DNA of 26,725 nucleotides, from NCBI GenBank assembly GCA_965364735.1, contig CBDTYW010000014.1, positions 1-26,725 on the forward strand, read 5' to 3'. Position numbers and translations under genes: made by a program. This stretch comes from CBDTYW01 sp965364735. Its GTDB lineage: Bacteria > Actinomycetota > Nitriliruptoria > Nitriliruptorales > Nitriliruptoraceae. Shown piece after piece: positions 7,561-15,065 of the stretch. Below the pieces are notes generated by a model that had not been told where the DNA came from, did not search any database, and was given only the letters and a program-made list of their open reading frames with translations. The first letter of the stretch is position 1, and each line of letters begins with the position of its first letter.

Positions 7561-8538
7561 ATGAGTGAACTCCTCGTCCTGATCGACCACAGCGACGGCG
7601 CCCCGCGCAAGATCTCGCTGCAGCTGCTCAACGCCGCCAACAAGGTCGCGAACGGTCGTACCGTCGCCGCCGTCTGGCTCGGCGAGGGCTCGTCCGACGC
7701 CGCTGCCGCCCTCGGTGAGCACGGCGCCGCCAAGCTCTACACCTGGGACTCCGCCGACGCCGACGCCTACGTCACCCTTCCGAAGGTGGAGGCCCTGCAG
7801 GCCGCGCTCGACGCGTCCGGCTCGGACACCCTGTTCTTCGCCTCCGACAACCACACCAAGGACGTGGCCTCCCGGCTCGCGATCCGCGCCGGTGCGGGCG
7901 TCATCACCGACGCCACCGGCGTCGAGGACGAGGGCGGCCGCCTGCTCGTCACCAAGGAGGTCTTCGGCGGTGACACGATCACCAAGTCGCGCGTCGCCGA
8001 GGGCAGCAAGCAGTTCATCGGCATCTCCGCGAACGCCTACCCGGTCGAGCCGACCGGTGGCGCCGCCCCGGAGGCCGTCGCGCTGAGCGTCACCCTCTCC
8101 GAGGGTGCTCAGGCGACCAAGGTCGTCTCGGTCGAGAAGCAGGGCTCCGCTGACCGTCCCGACATCGCTGAGGCGGCGGTCGTCGTCGCCGGTGGTCGTG
8201 GTCTCGGCAAGGAGGACGGCTTCCAGCTCATGGAGCAGCTCGCCGACACCCTCGGCGCCGGCGTCGGTGCGTCACGCGCTGCCACGGACGCGGGCTGGTA
8301 CCCGCACCGCTACCAGATCGGCCAGACCGGTCGCACGATCTCGCCGTCGCTCTACATCGGCAACGGCATCTCCGGCGCCATCCAGCACCGCGCAGGGATG
8401 CAGACCTCGCAGCTGATCGTCGCGGTGAACAAGGACGCCGAGGCCCCGATCTTCTCGATCGCGGACTTCGGCATCGTCGGTGACCTCTACAACGTCGTCC
8501 CGAAGCTCATCGAGGAGATCACGACCCGCAAGGGTTGA
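7561..8538 (+). CDS. etfA: Electron transfer flavoprotein, alpha subunit
   Basis: EtfA binds the redox-active FAD of the heterodimer and delivers electrons to ETF:quinone oxidoreductase or an equivalent. It has 325 residues, normal for the family. The N-terminal domain covers about residues 1-190. The FAD domain starts at GGRGLGKEDGF (Arg213) and contains GQTGRTISP (254-262), SGAIQHRAGM and the C-terminal NKDAEAPIFSIADFGIVGD stretch, all canonical. AAGGAA lies seven bases before the ATG. The gene is followed by a perfect 13-bp hairpin that probably ends the etfBA transcript. Confidence 0.97.
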   Translation: MSELLVLIDHSDGAPRKISLQLLNAANKVANGRTVAAVWLGEGSSDAAAALGEHGAAKLYTWDSADADAYVTLPKVEALQAALDASGSDTLFFASDNHTKDVASRLAIRAGAGVITDATGVEDEGGRLLVTKEVFGGDTITKSRVAEGSKQFIGISANAYPVEPTGGAAPEAVALSVTLSEGAQATKVVSVEKQGSADRPDIAEAAVVVAGGRGLGKEDGFQLMEQLADTLGAGVGASRAATDAGWYPHRYQIGQTGRTISPSLYIGNGISGAIQHRAGMQTSQLIVAVNKDAEAPIFSIADFGIVGDLYNVVPKLIEEITTRKG

Positions 8539-8559
8539 GCGATCTCGTCGTACGCCTCA

Positions 8560-8590
8560 ACGGGGCGCCACCTTCCCGGTGGCGCCCCGT
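8560..8590 (+). terminator. Hairpin terminator after etfA
   Basis: ACGGGGCGCCACC (8560-8572) pairs perfectly with GGTGGCGCCCCGT (8578-8590) around the loop TTCCC. It begins 22 bases after the etfA stop. No T-tract follows, which is common for terminators of GC-rich actinobacteria. Confidence 0.75.
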
Positions 8591-8643
8591 CGCGTTGCAC
8601 GGCCCTCTAGATTGAGCTGTCTCGGATTGTCCGACCCCGACCC

Positions 8644-10074
8644 ATGTCAGGAGCCCCGGTGGCTGCACCCTGGGATCGTCGCACCCCGCAGGAGCAGCAG
8701 CGTGCCGAGGGGCTGACCCTCAGCACGTGGCTGCCGGCTGCGATCACCTTCTCCGAGTACTGGGCGAAGCGCGCTGACGCGCTCGGGATCGATCCGGACT
8801 CGGTCCGGGACCGTGAAGGGCTCCGACGGTTCCCGCTCACGCGGGAGGGTGACGTCCTGCGTGACTCCGACGGCGGAGCGGCGCTGCTGATGCGCCCGAC
8901 CGAGTCGCAGGTGAAGCGCTACGGGTCGACCAGCGCGCTGCTGGGGATCGCGCAGCGGATGCGCGGGGAGGGCGAGCATCTGCGTCGCCGTGCGCTGCTC
9001 GAGGAGTACAAGTCGATCCACGTGCACCGTGCCGGTCGCAGTGACGATCTCGCGATCGCGTACTCGCGCTCGGACCTTGACCGACTCCATCAGTGCGGGG
9101 CACGGGCCGCAGCGGTCCTCGGCCTCGACGACGCCGACTACCTGATCTCCGCCGTGCCGATGACGCCGACCCTCGAGTTCTTCGGGGTCTACCACCTCGC
9201 GCTCGGCGCCTCGATGCTCGCGCTCCACCCGCGCGGCGACGGCGATGGGCTGGACCGGGTGGGAGCCGGCGCGTTCGGGCTGGTCCCCGCGACCGCGGTC
9301 GCGGTCCTCCGCCACGAGGCGATCGAGCTCGCCGAGATCCTGGCGGAACAGGACAGCCTCCTGGACCGGGTGGCAACGGTCGTGCTGGTGGGCAGTCCAC
9401 CGGACGATGAGGAGCGTGGAGAGATCCTCGAGGCATGGCTCGCCGCCGGCGCGAGCCCCTCGGTCAAGGTGCTGGCGCTCTGGGCCCCGTCCATGGGGCG
9501 GGCGCTGTGGGCCGAGAGCGAGGACGGCACCCCCGGCCTCGTCACCTACCCCGACCTCGAGGTCGTCGAGGTCGTCGACGCCCTCACGGGGCTGCGGACC
9601 GACTCCGGTGCCGGTGACCTCGTCATCACGTCGGCCGGTTGGCACGGGACCGCGCTCCTGCGCTTCCAGACGGGCGTCTACATCGAGCAGCTGACCGAGG
9701 CCCGGGACGCCGGCGGTACCGGTCGCACGGTGCCACGCATCGTCGGCTCCGTCGTCGAGGACGCATGGCAGCCGTCGATCGAGGTGGACGGTGAGACCTT
9801 CGTCGCAGACTTCCGTGGAGCTGCGGCGGTGTTCGCCCAGACCTCCGGCGTCGACGCCTGGCACGTCGTGATCCCCGAGGCAACGAAGAAGCACCCGCAC
9901 GACCGGCTCATCGTCGAGCTGTCCACCAAGATGGACGACGACGCGCTCGCGACGCTGGGGCAGAAGCTCAACGTCGCGATGGGTGCACCCATCCACGAGC
10001 TCATCGTCGCTGACCCCGCCACGATCCAGGCCCGCGTGGAACACCTCGGGTCGGTGTTCGCCGACCTGCGCTGA
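8644..10074 (+). CDS. PaaK-like adenylate-forming protein lacking ATP-site signatures
   Basis: This 476-residue protein follows the layout of phenylacetate-CoA ligase-type adenylating enzymes. An N-terminal helical segment ends in RRFPLTREGDV, as in PaaK (L-P-x-T-x-K-x-D-L). A central Rossmann-like region includes VLVGSPP and VVEVVDALTG followed by GDLVITS, and a C-terminal part ends with a mobile-domain-like half. The key ATP motifs are degenerate: where the Ser/Gly-rich P-loop is expected the protein has GSTSALLG (94-101), and the RYRTGD motif is RFQTGV (340-345), losing the ribose-binding aspartate. It is therefore probably a non-catalytic or altered relative. A weak -10 (TAGATT, 8608-8613) precedes it and no Shine-Dalgarno site is visible. 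Function is unknown, and family assignment is by pattern only. Confidence 0.6.
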   Translation: MSGAPVAAPWDRRTPQEQQRAEGLTLSTWLPAAITFSEYWAKRADALGIDPDSVRDREGLRRFPLTREGDVLRDSDGGAALLMRPTESQVKRYGSTSALLGIAQRMRGEGEHLRRRALLEEYKSIHVHRAGRSDDLAIAYSRSDLDRLHQCGARAAAVLGLDDADYLISAVPMTPTLEFFGVYHLALGASMLALHPRGDGDGLDRVGAGAFGLVPATAVAVLRHEAIELAEILAEQDSLLDRVATVVLVGSPPDDEERGEILEAWLAAGASPSVKVLALWAPSMGRALWAESEDGTPGLVTYPDLEVVEVVDALTGLRTDSGAGDLVITSAGWHGTALLRFQTGVYIEQLTEARDAGGTGRTVPRIVGSVVEDAWQPSIEVDGETFVADFRGAAAVFAQTSGVDAWHVVIPEATKKHPHDRLIVELSTKMDDDALATLGQKLNVAMGAPIHELIVADPATIQARVEHLGSVFADLR

Positions 10075-10146
10075 CGCAGCCAACTTCACGACCACGACCA
10101 CGACCGGCGCCCGAACGGGAACGCCGTCCCACGGAGGGATACCGAA

Positions 10147-12276
10147 GTGATCACCGCTCGCACCCAGCGTCGCCGGGCCACCGCGACGATCGCCGCCATG
10201 ATCGCGGGCGTGGCAGTTGCCACGACCGTCGTGGCGCCGCCGGCTCGCGCCGCAGCGACCGTGGAGCGGGCTGCCGGCGAGGACCGGATCGCCACGGCCA
10301 TCGAGATCTCACAGCTCGCGTTCCCGTCCGCGGACACGGCCGTCATCGTGAACCAGTCAGCGTTCGCCGATGCGCTCGCCGCTGCCCCCTTGGCCGCGGC
10401 GAACGGCGCCCCGATCCTGCTGACGAGAGGTGACCGCCTCGACGACCGCGTCGCCGCCGAGCTCGATCGCCTGGACGTCTCGCGCGTCCTGCTGATGGGC
10501 GGGACCGCCGTCATGTCGGCGGCCGTCCAGGACGAGCTCGACGACCACTGGACCGTCGAGCGGATCGGCGGCGACGACCGCTTCGACACCGCCCGTCGTG
10601 CTGCGTTGGCCGCCGCGTCGGAGTGGTACGGCGAGATCGCCGCACCCGAGGTCATCATCGCCCTCGGCCAGGCAGCCGACCCGTCACGTGCGTGGCCCGA
10701 CGCCCTCGGGGCCGGCGTGCTCGCCGGTCACGCCCGCCATCCCATCCTGCTCGTCCGCGGCACATCCATCCCGACGCCGACCCGGCAGGCGCTCCTCGAG
10801 CTCGACCCTGCGAAGCTGACGATCATCGGTGGCACGTCAGCGATCTCGAAGGTCGTGTCCAACGAGCTGCGCGACGAGGGCTTCCCGAACGTCCGCATCG
10901 CAGGTGATGATCGGTTCGAGACGTCCACGCGCATCGCGACGGCAGCACGCGCCGCCGGCGCCGGACCGGACGTGGTCGTCGTCGCGTCGGGACGGAACTT
11001 CGCCGATGCCCTCGGCGCGGGCCCGGCCGCGGTCGCCCTCGGCGGCGTCCTCGTGCTGACCGACAACATCGACCTCGACCGCAGCCCGATCGTCGGCACG
11101 TGGCTGGACTCCGGAGACGACCCGTCCCGGCTCATCGTCGCGGGAGGTCCGGGAGCGCTCGCAGCCGGGCTCGACGGACAGCTCCAGCGAGCAGCCACCG
11201 GCTTCGTCGCGCCGGCGCTCAGCCTCGAGGAGGTCGGCTCGTTCGACAACCCGATGATGCTGACACAGGCGACGGGCGACGGGCGACGGTTCGTGATCAC
11301 CCGCAAGGGGCTCGTCGAGGTCATCCTCGCGGACGGCACCCAGCAGGCGACCGCCTACCTCGACATCTCGAGCCAGGTCAACAGCGCGAGCGACACCGAG
11401 CACGGGTTGCTCGGGATCGCCCTGCACCCGCAGTTCGCCACCAACGGACGGTACTTCCTGCACTTCTCGCGGATCGACGGTGACAGCGTCATCGCGGAGT
11501 ACCACCAGTCCGCGACGAACCCCGCCAGGTCCGAGCCGACGGGGCGCGTGCTCCTGACCGTCGACCAGCCGGCGACGAACCACAACGGCGGATCCCTCGA
11601 GTTCGGCCCCGACGGGATGCTCTACCTGTTCCTCGGGGACGGCGGCGGCTCGGGCGACCCGACGGGGCGTGCCCAGAACCTCGACAGCCGGCTCGGCAAG
11701 ATCCTGCGCATGGACGTCTCGACCGTGAACACCGCGGTCGTGCCGTCCGACAACCCCTACGTCAACGCACCGGGCGACGACCTCGTGTGGGCCAGCGGCC
11801 TGCGCAACCCCTACCGCGCGTCGTTCGACCCGATCCGCAAGAACCTGTGGATCGGCGACGTCGGCCAGAACCGGATCGAGGAAATCGACGCGGTCTCGCT
11901 CGCGGAGTCGCGCGGCGCGGACTTCGGCTGGGCGTACGCCGAGGGGTCGCTCTGCCACCCGGACCCCGAGGACTGCACACCGCGCGACCACACGTTCCCC
12001 GTCTACGAGTACGGACGCGACGTCGGGCGCTCGGTCACCGGGGGCTTCGTCCATCGTGGCGCCGAGGGGATGCTCCGCGGCCACTACTTCTTCGGGGACT
12101 TCTTCGGGATGATCCGCTCGTTCCGTCTCGGCGACGACGGGCTCACCGTGCTCGAGGAGACCGACTGGACCGAGATGCTCGACCTGAGCGGCAACGTCTT
12201 CTCGTTCGGACGCGACGCGGCGGGCGAGGTGTATGTGATGAACGCCACGAACGTCTATCGGATCACGACCGGTTGA
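10147..12276 (+). CDS. Exported fusion: CWB2 cell-wall-binding repeats plus glucose/sorbosone-dehydrogenase-like beta-propeller
   Basis: This 709-residue protein starts at a GTG nine bases after GGAGGG. Residues 1-36 are a signal peptide: an arginine-rich start, a hydrophobic core and an APPARAAA cleavage region. Three cell wall binding repeat 2 (CWB2) units follow at about 43-133, 138-245 and 250-348. Each has the GEDR/GDDR opening, an FADAL or similar core, and GG-T/P-x-A blocks. From about 356 to the end is a GSDH-type six-bladed propeller with GLLGIALHPQF (His427 is the expected catalytic base), NHNGGSLEFGPDG (478-490) and GLRNPYR. In soluble PQQ glucose dehydrogenases and yliI/HHIP-like proteins these motifs bind PQQ or calcium. 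The protein is probably anchored non-covalently to the cell wall and acts on sugars or aldoses outside the cell; substrate and PQQ use are inferred. Confidence 0.9.
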   Translation: MITARTQRRRATATIAAMIAGVAVATTVVAPPARAAATVERAAGEDRIATAIEISQLAFPSADTAVIVNQSAFADALAAAPLAAANGAPILLTRGDRLDDRVAAELDRLDVSRVLLMGGTAVMSAAVQDELDDHWTVERIGGDDRFDTARRAALAAASEWYGEIAAPEVIIALGQAADPSRAWPDALGAGVLAGHARHPILLVRGTSIPTPTRQALLELDPAKLTIIGGTSAISKVVSNELRDEGFPNVRIAGDDRFETSTRIATAARAAGAGPDVVVVASGRNFADALGAGPAAVALGGVLVLTDNIDLDRSPIVGTWLDSGDDPSRLIVAGGPGALAAGLDGQLQRAATGFVAPALSLEEVGSFDNPMMLTQATGDGRRFVITRKGLVEVILADGTQQATAYLDISSQVNSASDTEHGLLGIALHPQFATNGRYFLHFSRIDGDSVIAEYHQSATNPARSEPTGRVLLTVDQPATNHNGGSLEFGPDGMLYLFLGDGGGSGDPTGRAQNLDSRLGKILRMDVSTVNTAVVPSDNPYVNAPGDDLVWASGLRNPYRASFDPIRKNLWIGDVGQNRIEEIDAVSLAESRGADFGWAYAEGSLCHPDPEDCTPRDHTFPVYEYGRDVGRSVTGGFVHRGAEGMLRGHYFFGDFFGMIRSFRLGDDGLTVLEETDWTEMLDLSGNVFSFGRDAAGEVYVMNATNVYRITTG

Positions 12277-12279
12277 ACG

Positions 12280-12642
12280 TCAGCCGATCTCGACCCGGGT
12301 GGCGTGCGCTTCACCGTCGGGGACCAGCATCACCGAGACGTCGAGCCAGCCCGGCAGCCGGCCGCTGATCGCGAGCCGCGCCTCGCCGTTCGTGAACGCG
12401 CGGTCGCCCCGACCGACGACGTCGAGCACTTCGACGGCTGCACCGGTGTCGTCGGTGATCGTCCATGCGGCGAGCGGGGGGACGCGTCGCGCGAGCGGTC
12501 GGACAGCGCCCTCGTCGATCCGGCCGAACCGGAGGTCACCCCAGGTCGTCCAGACCTCGAGCGACAGCAGGACCAGGCGCTGCCCGGCGACCACCCCGAG
12601 GTCGGCGCGGAGCGGGACCGTGCGGAGGAAGGTGGGCGGCAT
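12280..12642 (-). CDS. Hypothetical protein (120 aa)
   Basis: I do not recognise a family. The frame is open for 349 codons, but the upstream part is antisense to the cysteine desulfurase. The ATG at 12642 is preceded by GAGG with seven bases of spacing, which sets a 120-residue product. The sequence is acidic and predicted all-beta by pattern: alternating hydrophobic strands with LSLEVWTTWGDLRFGRI, TITDDTGAAVEVLDVVGRGD and LDVSVMLVPDGEA. This suggests a small soluble beta-sandwich. It converges with the CWB2 fusion gene, the two stops being three bases apart, and is divergent from the cysteine desulfurase with 84 bases between the starts. It could still be a spurious frame, but the ribosome site and amphipathic pattern argue for a real gene. 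Confidence 0.6.
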   Translation of the reverse strand: MPPTFLRTVPLRADLGVVAGQRLVLLSLEVWTTWGDLRFGRIDEGAVRPLARRVPPLAAWTITDDTGAAVEVLDVVGRGDRAFTNGEARLAISGRLPGWLDVSVMLVPDGEAHATRVEIG

Positions 12643-12726
12643 CAGGTTGCCTCGACGTCGGGTTCGCCACCGTAGCCAGCATGCTCGGGTGGCCCTCGGG
12701 GCGATCACCTGCGACCATCGTCGACG

Positions 12727-13905
12727 ATGATCAACCTCGACCACGCCGCAACGACGCCCGTGCGACCGGAAGTCGTCGAGCTGGTCGCCCGCGTGATGGG
12801 CGAAGGGCTCGGCAACGCCTCCTCGACACATGGGCTCGGTCGACGTGCCCGCGAGCTGGTGGAGACCGCGCGCGAGCAGGTCGCCACGGGGATCGGCGCG
12901 ACGCCGCACGACATCGTGTTCACGTCCGGTGGCACGGAGTCGGACAACCTCGCGGTCCTCGGGCTCGCGCGAGCAGGCCTCGCCGCGGGCCGCTCGCACA
13001 TCGTCGTGTCCGGCGTGGAGCACCCGGCGGTCGCGCGTACCGTCGACCGTCTGGTGGAGCACGAGGGATTCGCGGCGACCGTCGTCGCGCCGCGCCCGGA
13101 CGGCATCGTCGCGGCGGATGACGTGCTGGGGGCGGTGCGCGACGACACCGCGCTCGTGACGGTCATGTCGGCGAACAACGAGCTCGGCACGATCAACGAC
13201 GTCGCGACGCTCGGTGCCGCGCTCGCGGCCACGGCGACGGCGCTGCACGTCGACGCGATGCAGTCGATGGTCACCTGCGACGTCGACGTCGCAGCCTGGC
13301 GGGTCGACGCGCTCAGCCTGAGCGCGCACAAGTTCGGCGGGCCGCCGGGCGTCGGCGTGGCGTACGTCCGCCGCGGCGTCCCGATCGAGATCGCTTCGTA
13401 CGGCGGGGGACAGGACCGGCTCCGCTCGGGGACCTTCGCCGCGGCGCTCATCGCCGGCTGCGGCCTCGCCGTGTCGCGCGCCGTGGCCGAGCGCCCCGAG
13501 GTCGTGGCACGCCTGTCCGCCGTGCGAGCGACGGCCGTCGCTCGGCTGAGCGACGTGGACGGGATCGCCATCGACGGGCCCCGTGCTGCTGGCCAGGTGC
13601 TCGCGTCACACCTGCACCTGACGTGTCCGGGGGTCGACGGGGAGGCGCTCGCGTTCGCGCTCGACCAGGCCGGGCTCGCGGTCTCCACCGGCTCGGCGTG
13701 CGCGGCCGGCTCGACGCGTGCAAGCGCCGTCCTGCTCGCGTTGCAGGCCGCGGATCCGACCCGTCTCGACGGCGCACCCGTCCGGATCTCGGCAGGTTGG
13801 ACGACGTCTGCACGGGACGTGGACCGGGCGCTCGACGTCCTCATCTCCCAGGCCACGTCGCTGCGTGAGCGCGGTGGCGCGGCCGTCGCCGGGAAGGTCG
13901 GCTGA
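12727..13905 (+). CDS. Cysteine desulfurase (NifS/IscS family)
   Basis: This PLP enzyme removes sulfur from cysteine and passes it as a persulfide. It has 392 residues. Visible motifs are LDHAATTP at the N-terminus, His99 in GVEHPAV, Asp176 and Gln179 in HVDAMQS, the PLP lysine Lys202 in LSAHKFGGPPG, RSGTFAAA (the usual RSGT block, then variable), and the catalytic Cys325 in TGSACAAG. Its stop overlaps the ATG of mnmA (TGATG), so its product is most likely the sulfur donor for tRNA 2-thiolation, as in other Actinobacteria with this gene pair. No strong ribosome site precedes its ATG. It may also serve Fe-S assembly, but no scaffold gene is nearby, so I leave the symbol open. Confidence 0.95.
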   Translation: MINLDHAATTPVRPEVVELVARVMGEGLGNASSTHGLGRRARELVETAREQVATGIGATPHDIVFTSGGTESDNLAVLGLARAGLAAGRSHIVVSGVEHPAVARTVDRLVEHEGFAATVVAPRPDGIVAADDVLGAVRDDTALVTVMSANNELGTINDVATLGAALAATATALHVDAMQSMVTCDVDVAAWRVDALSLSAHKFGGPPGVGVAYVRRGVPIEIASYGGGQDRLRSGTFAAALIAGCGLAVSRAVAERPEVVARLSAVRATAVARLSDVDGIAIDGPRAAGQVLASHLHLTCPGVDGEALAFALDQAGLAVSTGSACAAGSTRASAVLLALQAADPTRLDGAPVRISAGWTTSARDVDRALDVLISQATSLRERGGAAVAGKVG

Positions 13906-15029
13906 TGGCGCGCGTGCTCGTCGCGATGAGCGGCGGCGTCGACTCGGCCGTCGCGGCGATGCTGCTGCGCGACCAGGGCCACGACGTCACCGCGGTGCAC
14001 CTCGAGATGGCGCACGTGCCGGAGGACCAGCAGGTCGTCGGGCACGGGTGCTGCACGATCGACGACGCGGCGGACGCTCGTCGGGTCGCGCAGGTGCTGG
14101 GCCTGGACTTCTACGTCTGGAACTTCCGGGAGCGGTTCGCGACGACCGTGCAGGAACCGTTCGTCCGTGACTACGCCGCAGGTCGGACCCCCAACCCGTG
14201 CGTCGTCTGCAACGAGCAGGTGAAGTACGCGGCGCTGCTCGAACGCGCCGTCACGCTCGGCTTCGACGCCCTCGCGACCGGCCACCACGCGAAGCTCCGT
14301 CGCCGCGATGCCGCCGGCGTCTGGCAGCCGGTCACCGAGCCCGGCGACGGGGCGGTCCTGCATCGCTCGGCCGAACACCGCAAGGACCAGTCCTACGTCA
14401 TGCACGCGTCGACCCCGTGGCAGCTCGCGCGGACCCTCCTGCCCGTCGGCGAGCACACGAAGGCCGAGGTCAGACGGCTCGCCGACGACGGTGGCCTGCG
14501 TGTCTCGCACAAGCCCGACAGCCACGACATCTGCTTCATCCCGGACGGCGACACCGCCGCCCATCTCGCGCGTCACCTCCCGGTGATCGCCGGCGACGTC
14601 GTCGACACCGCTGGCTTGGTCATCGGACGTCACGACGGCATCTGGAACTTCACGATCGGCCAGCGTCGCGGCCTCGGGCTGGGGACCCACGAGCGCCGCT
14701 TCGTCGTGGACCTCGAGGCCACCGCGAACCGCGTCGTCGTCGGAACGCGCGACGAGCTCGCGCGGGACCGGATCACGACGGTCGCGCCGAGCTGGGCCGT
14801 CGCTGATCCCGCGCCGCTGATCGCGGGTGCGCGCGTCCAGATCCGCGCGCACGGTTCGACGGTCGGGGCGAGCGCGGTGACGGTCGGAGCGGACGGTGGG
14901 CTCGTCATCGACCTCTCCGAGCCGCTGCACGGCGTCGCGCCAGGGCAGTCGCTCGTGCTCTACGACGCCGATGATCGGATCTGCCTCGGCGGTGCTCGGA
15001 TCGTCTCCTCGGCGTGGACCGGCTCCTAG
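13905..15029 (+). CDS. mnmA: tRNA-uridine 2-sulfurtransferase MnmA
   Basis: MnmA activates U34 of Lys, Glu and Gln tRNAs with ATP and inserts sulfur to give 2-thiouridine. The protein has 374 residues. The PP-loop SGGVDSAVAA is at residues 9-18. The catalytic pair is Cys102 (in PNPCVVCN) and Cys210 (in HDICFIPDGD), matching Cys102 and Cys199 of the E. coli enzyme. GHHAK (126-130) and the NFTIGQRRGLG block are also conserved. GGGAAGG with seven bases of spacing lies inside the end of the upstream desulfurase gene, and the start overlaps that gene's stop, so the two are translationally coupled. ligA follows after 36 bases. Confidence 0.97.
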   Translation: MARVLVAMSGGVDSAVAAMLLRDQGHDVTAVHLEMAHVPEDQQVVGHGCCTIDDAADARRVAQVLGLDFYVWNFRERFATTVQEPFVRDYAAGRTPNPCVVCNEQVKYAALLERAVTLGFDALATGHHAKLRRRDAAGVWQPVTEPGDGAVLHRSAEHRKDQSYVMHASTPWQLARTLLPVGEHTKAEVRRLADDGGLRVSHKPDSHDICFIPDGDTAAHLARHLPVIAGDVVDTAGLVIGRHDGIWNFTIGQRRGLGLGTHERRFVVDLEATANRVVVGTRDELARDRITTVAPSWAVADPAPLIAGARVQIRAHGSTVGASAVTVGADGGLVIDLSEPLHGVAPGQSLVLYDADDRICLGGARIVSSAWTGS

Positions 15030-15065
15030 TATCGGTGGCTCGGAGCCGGAATCGACGGGACGTGC

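Noticed and set aside
10087..10105. Short CACGAC-type tandem repeat before the CWB2 fusion gene
   Set aside because: Only three imperfect copies of a six-base unit are present, and the ribosome site lies elsewhere. It could be a phase-variation tract but is too short to claim.
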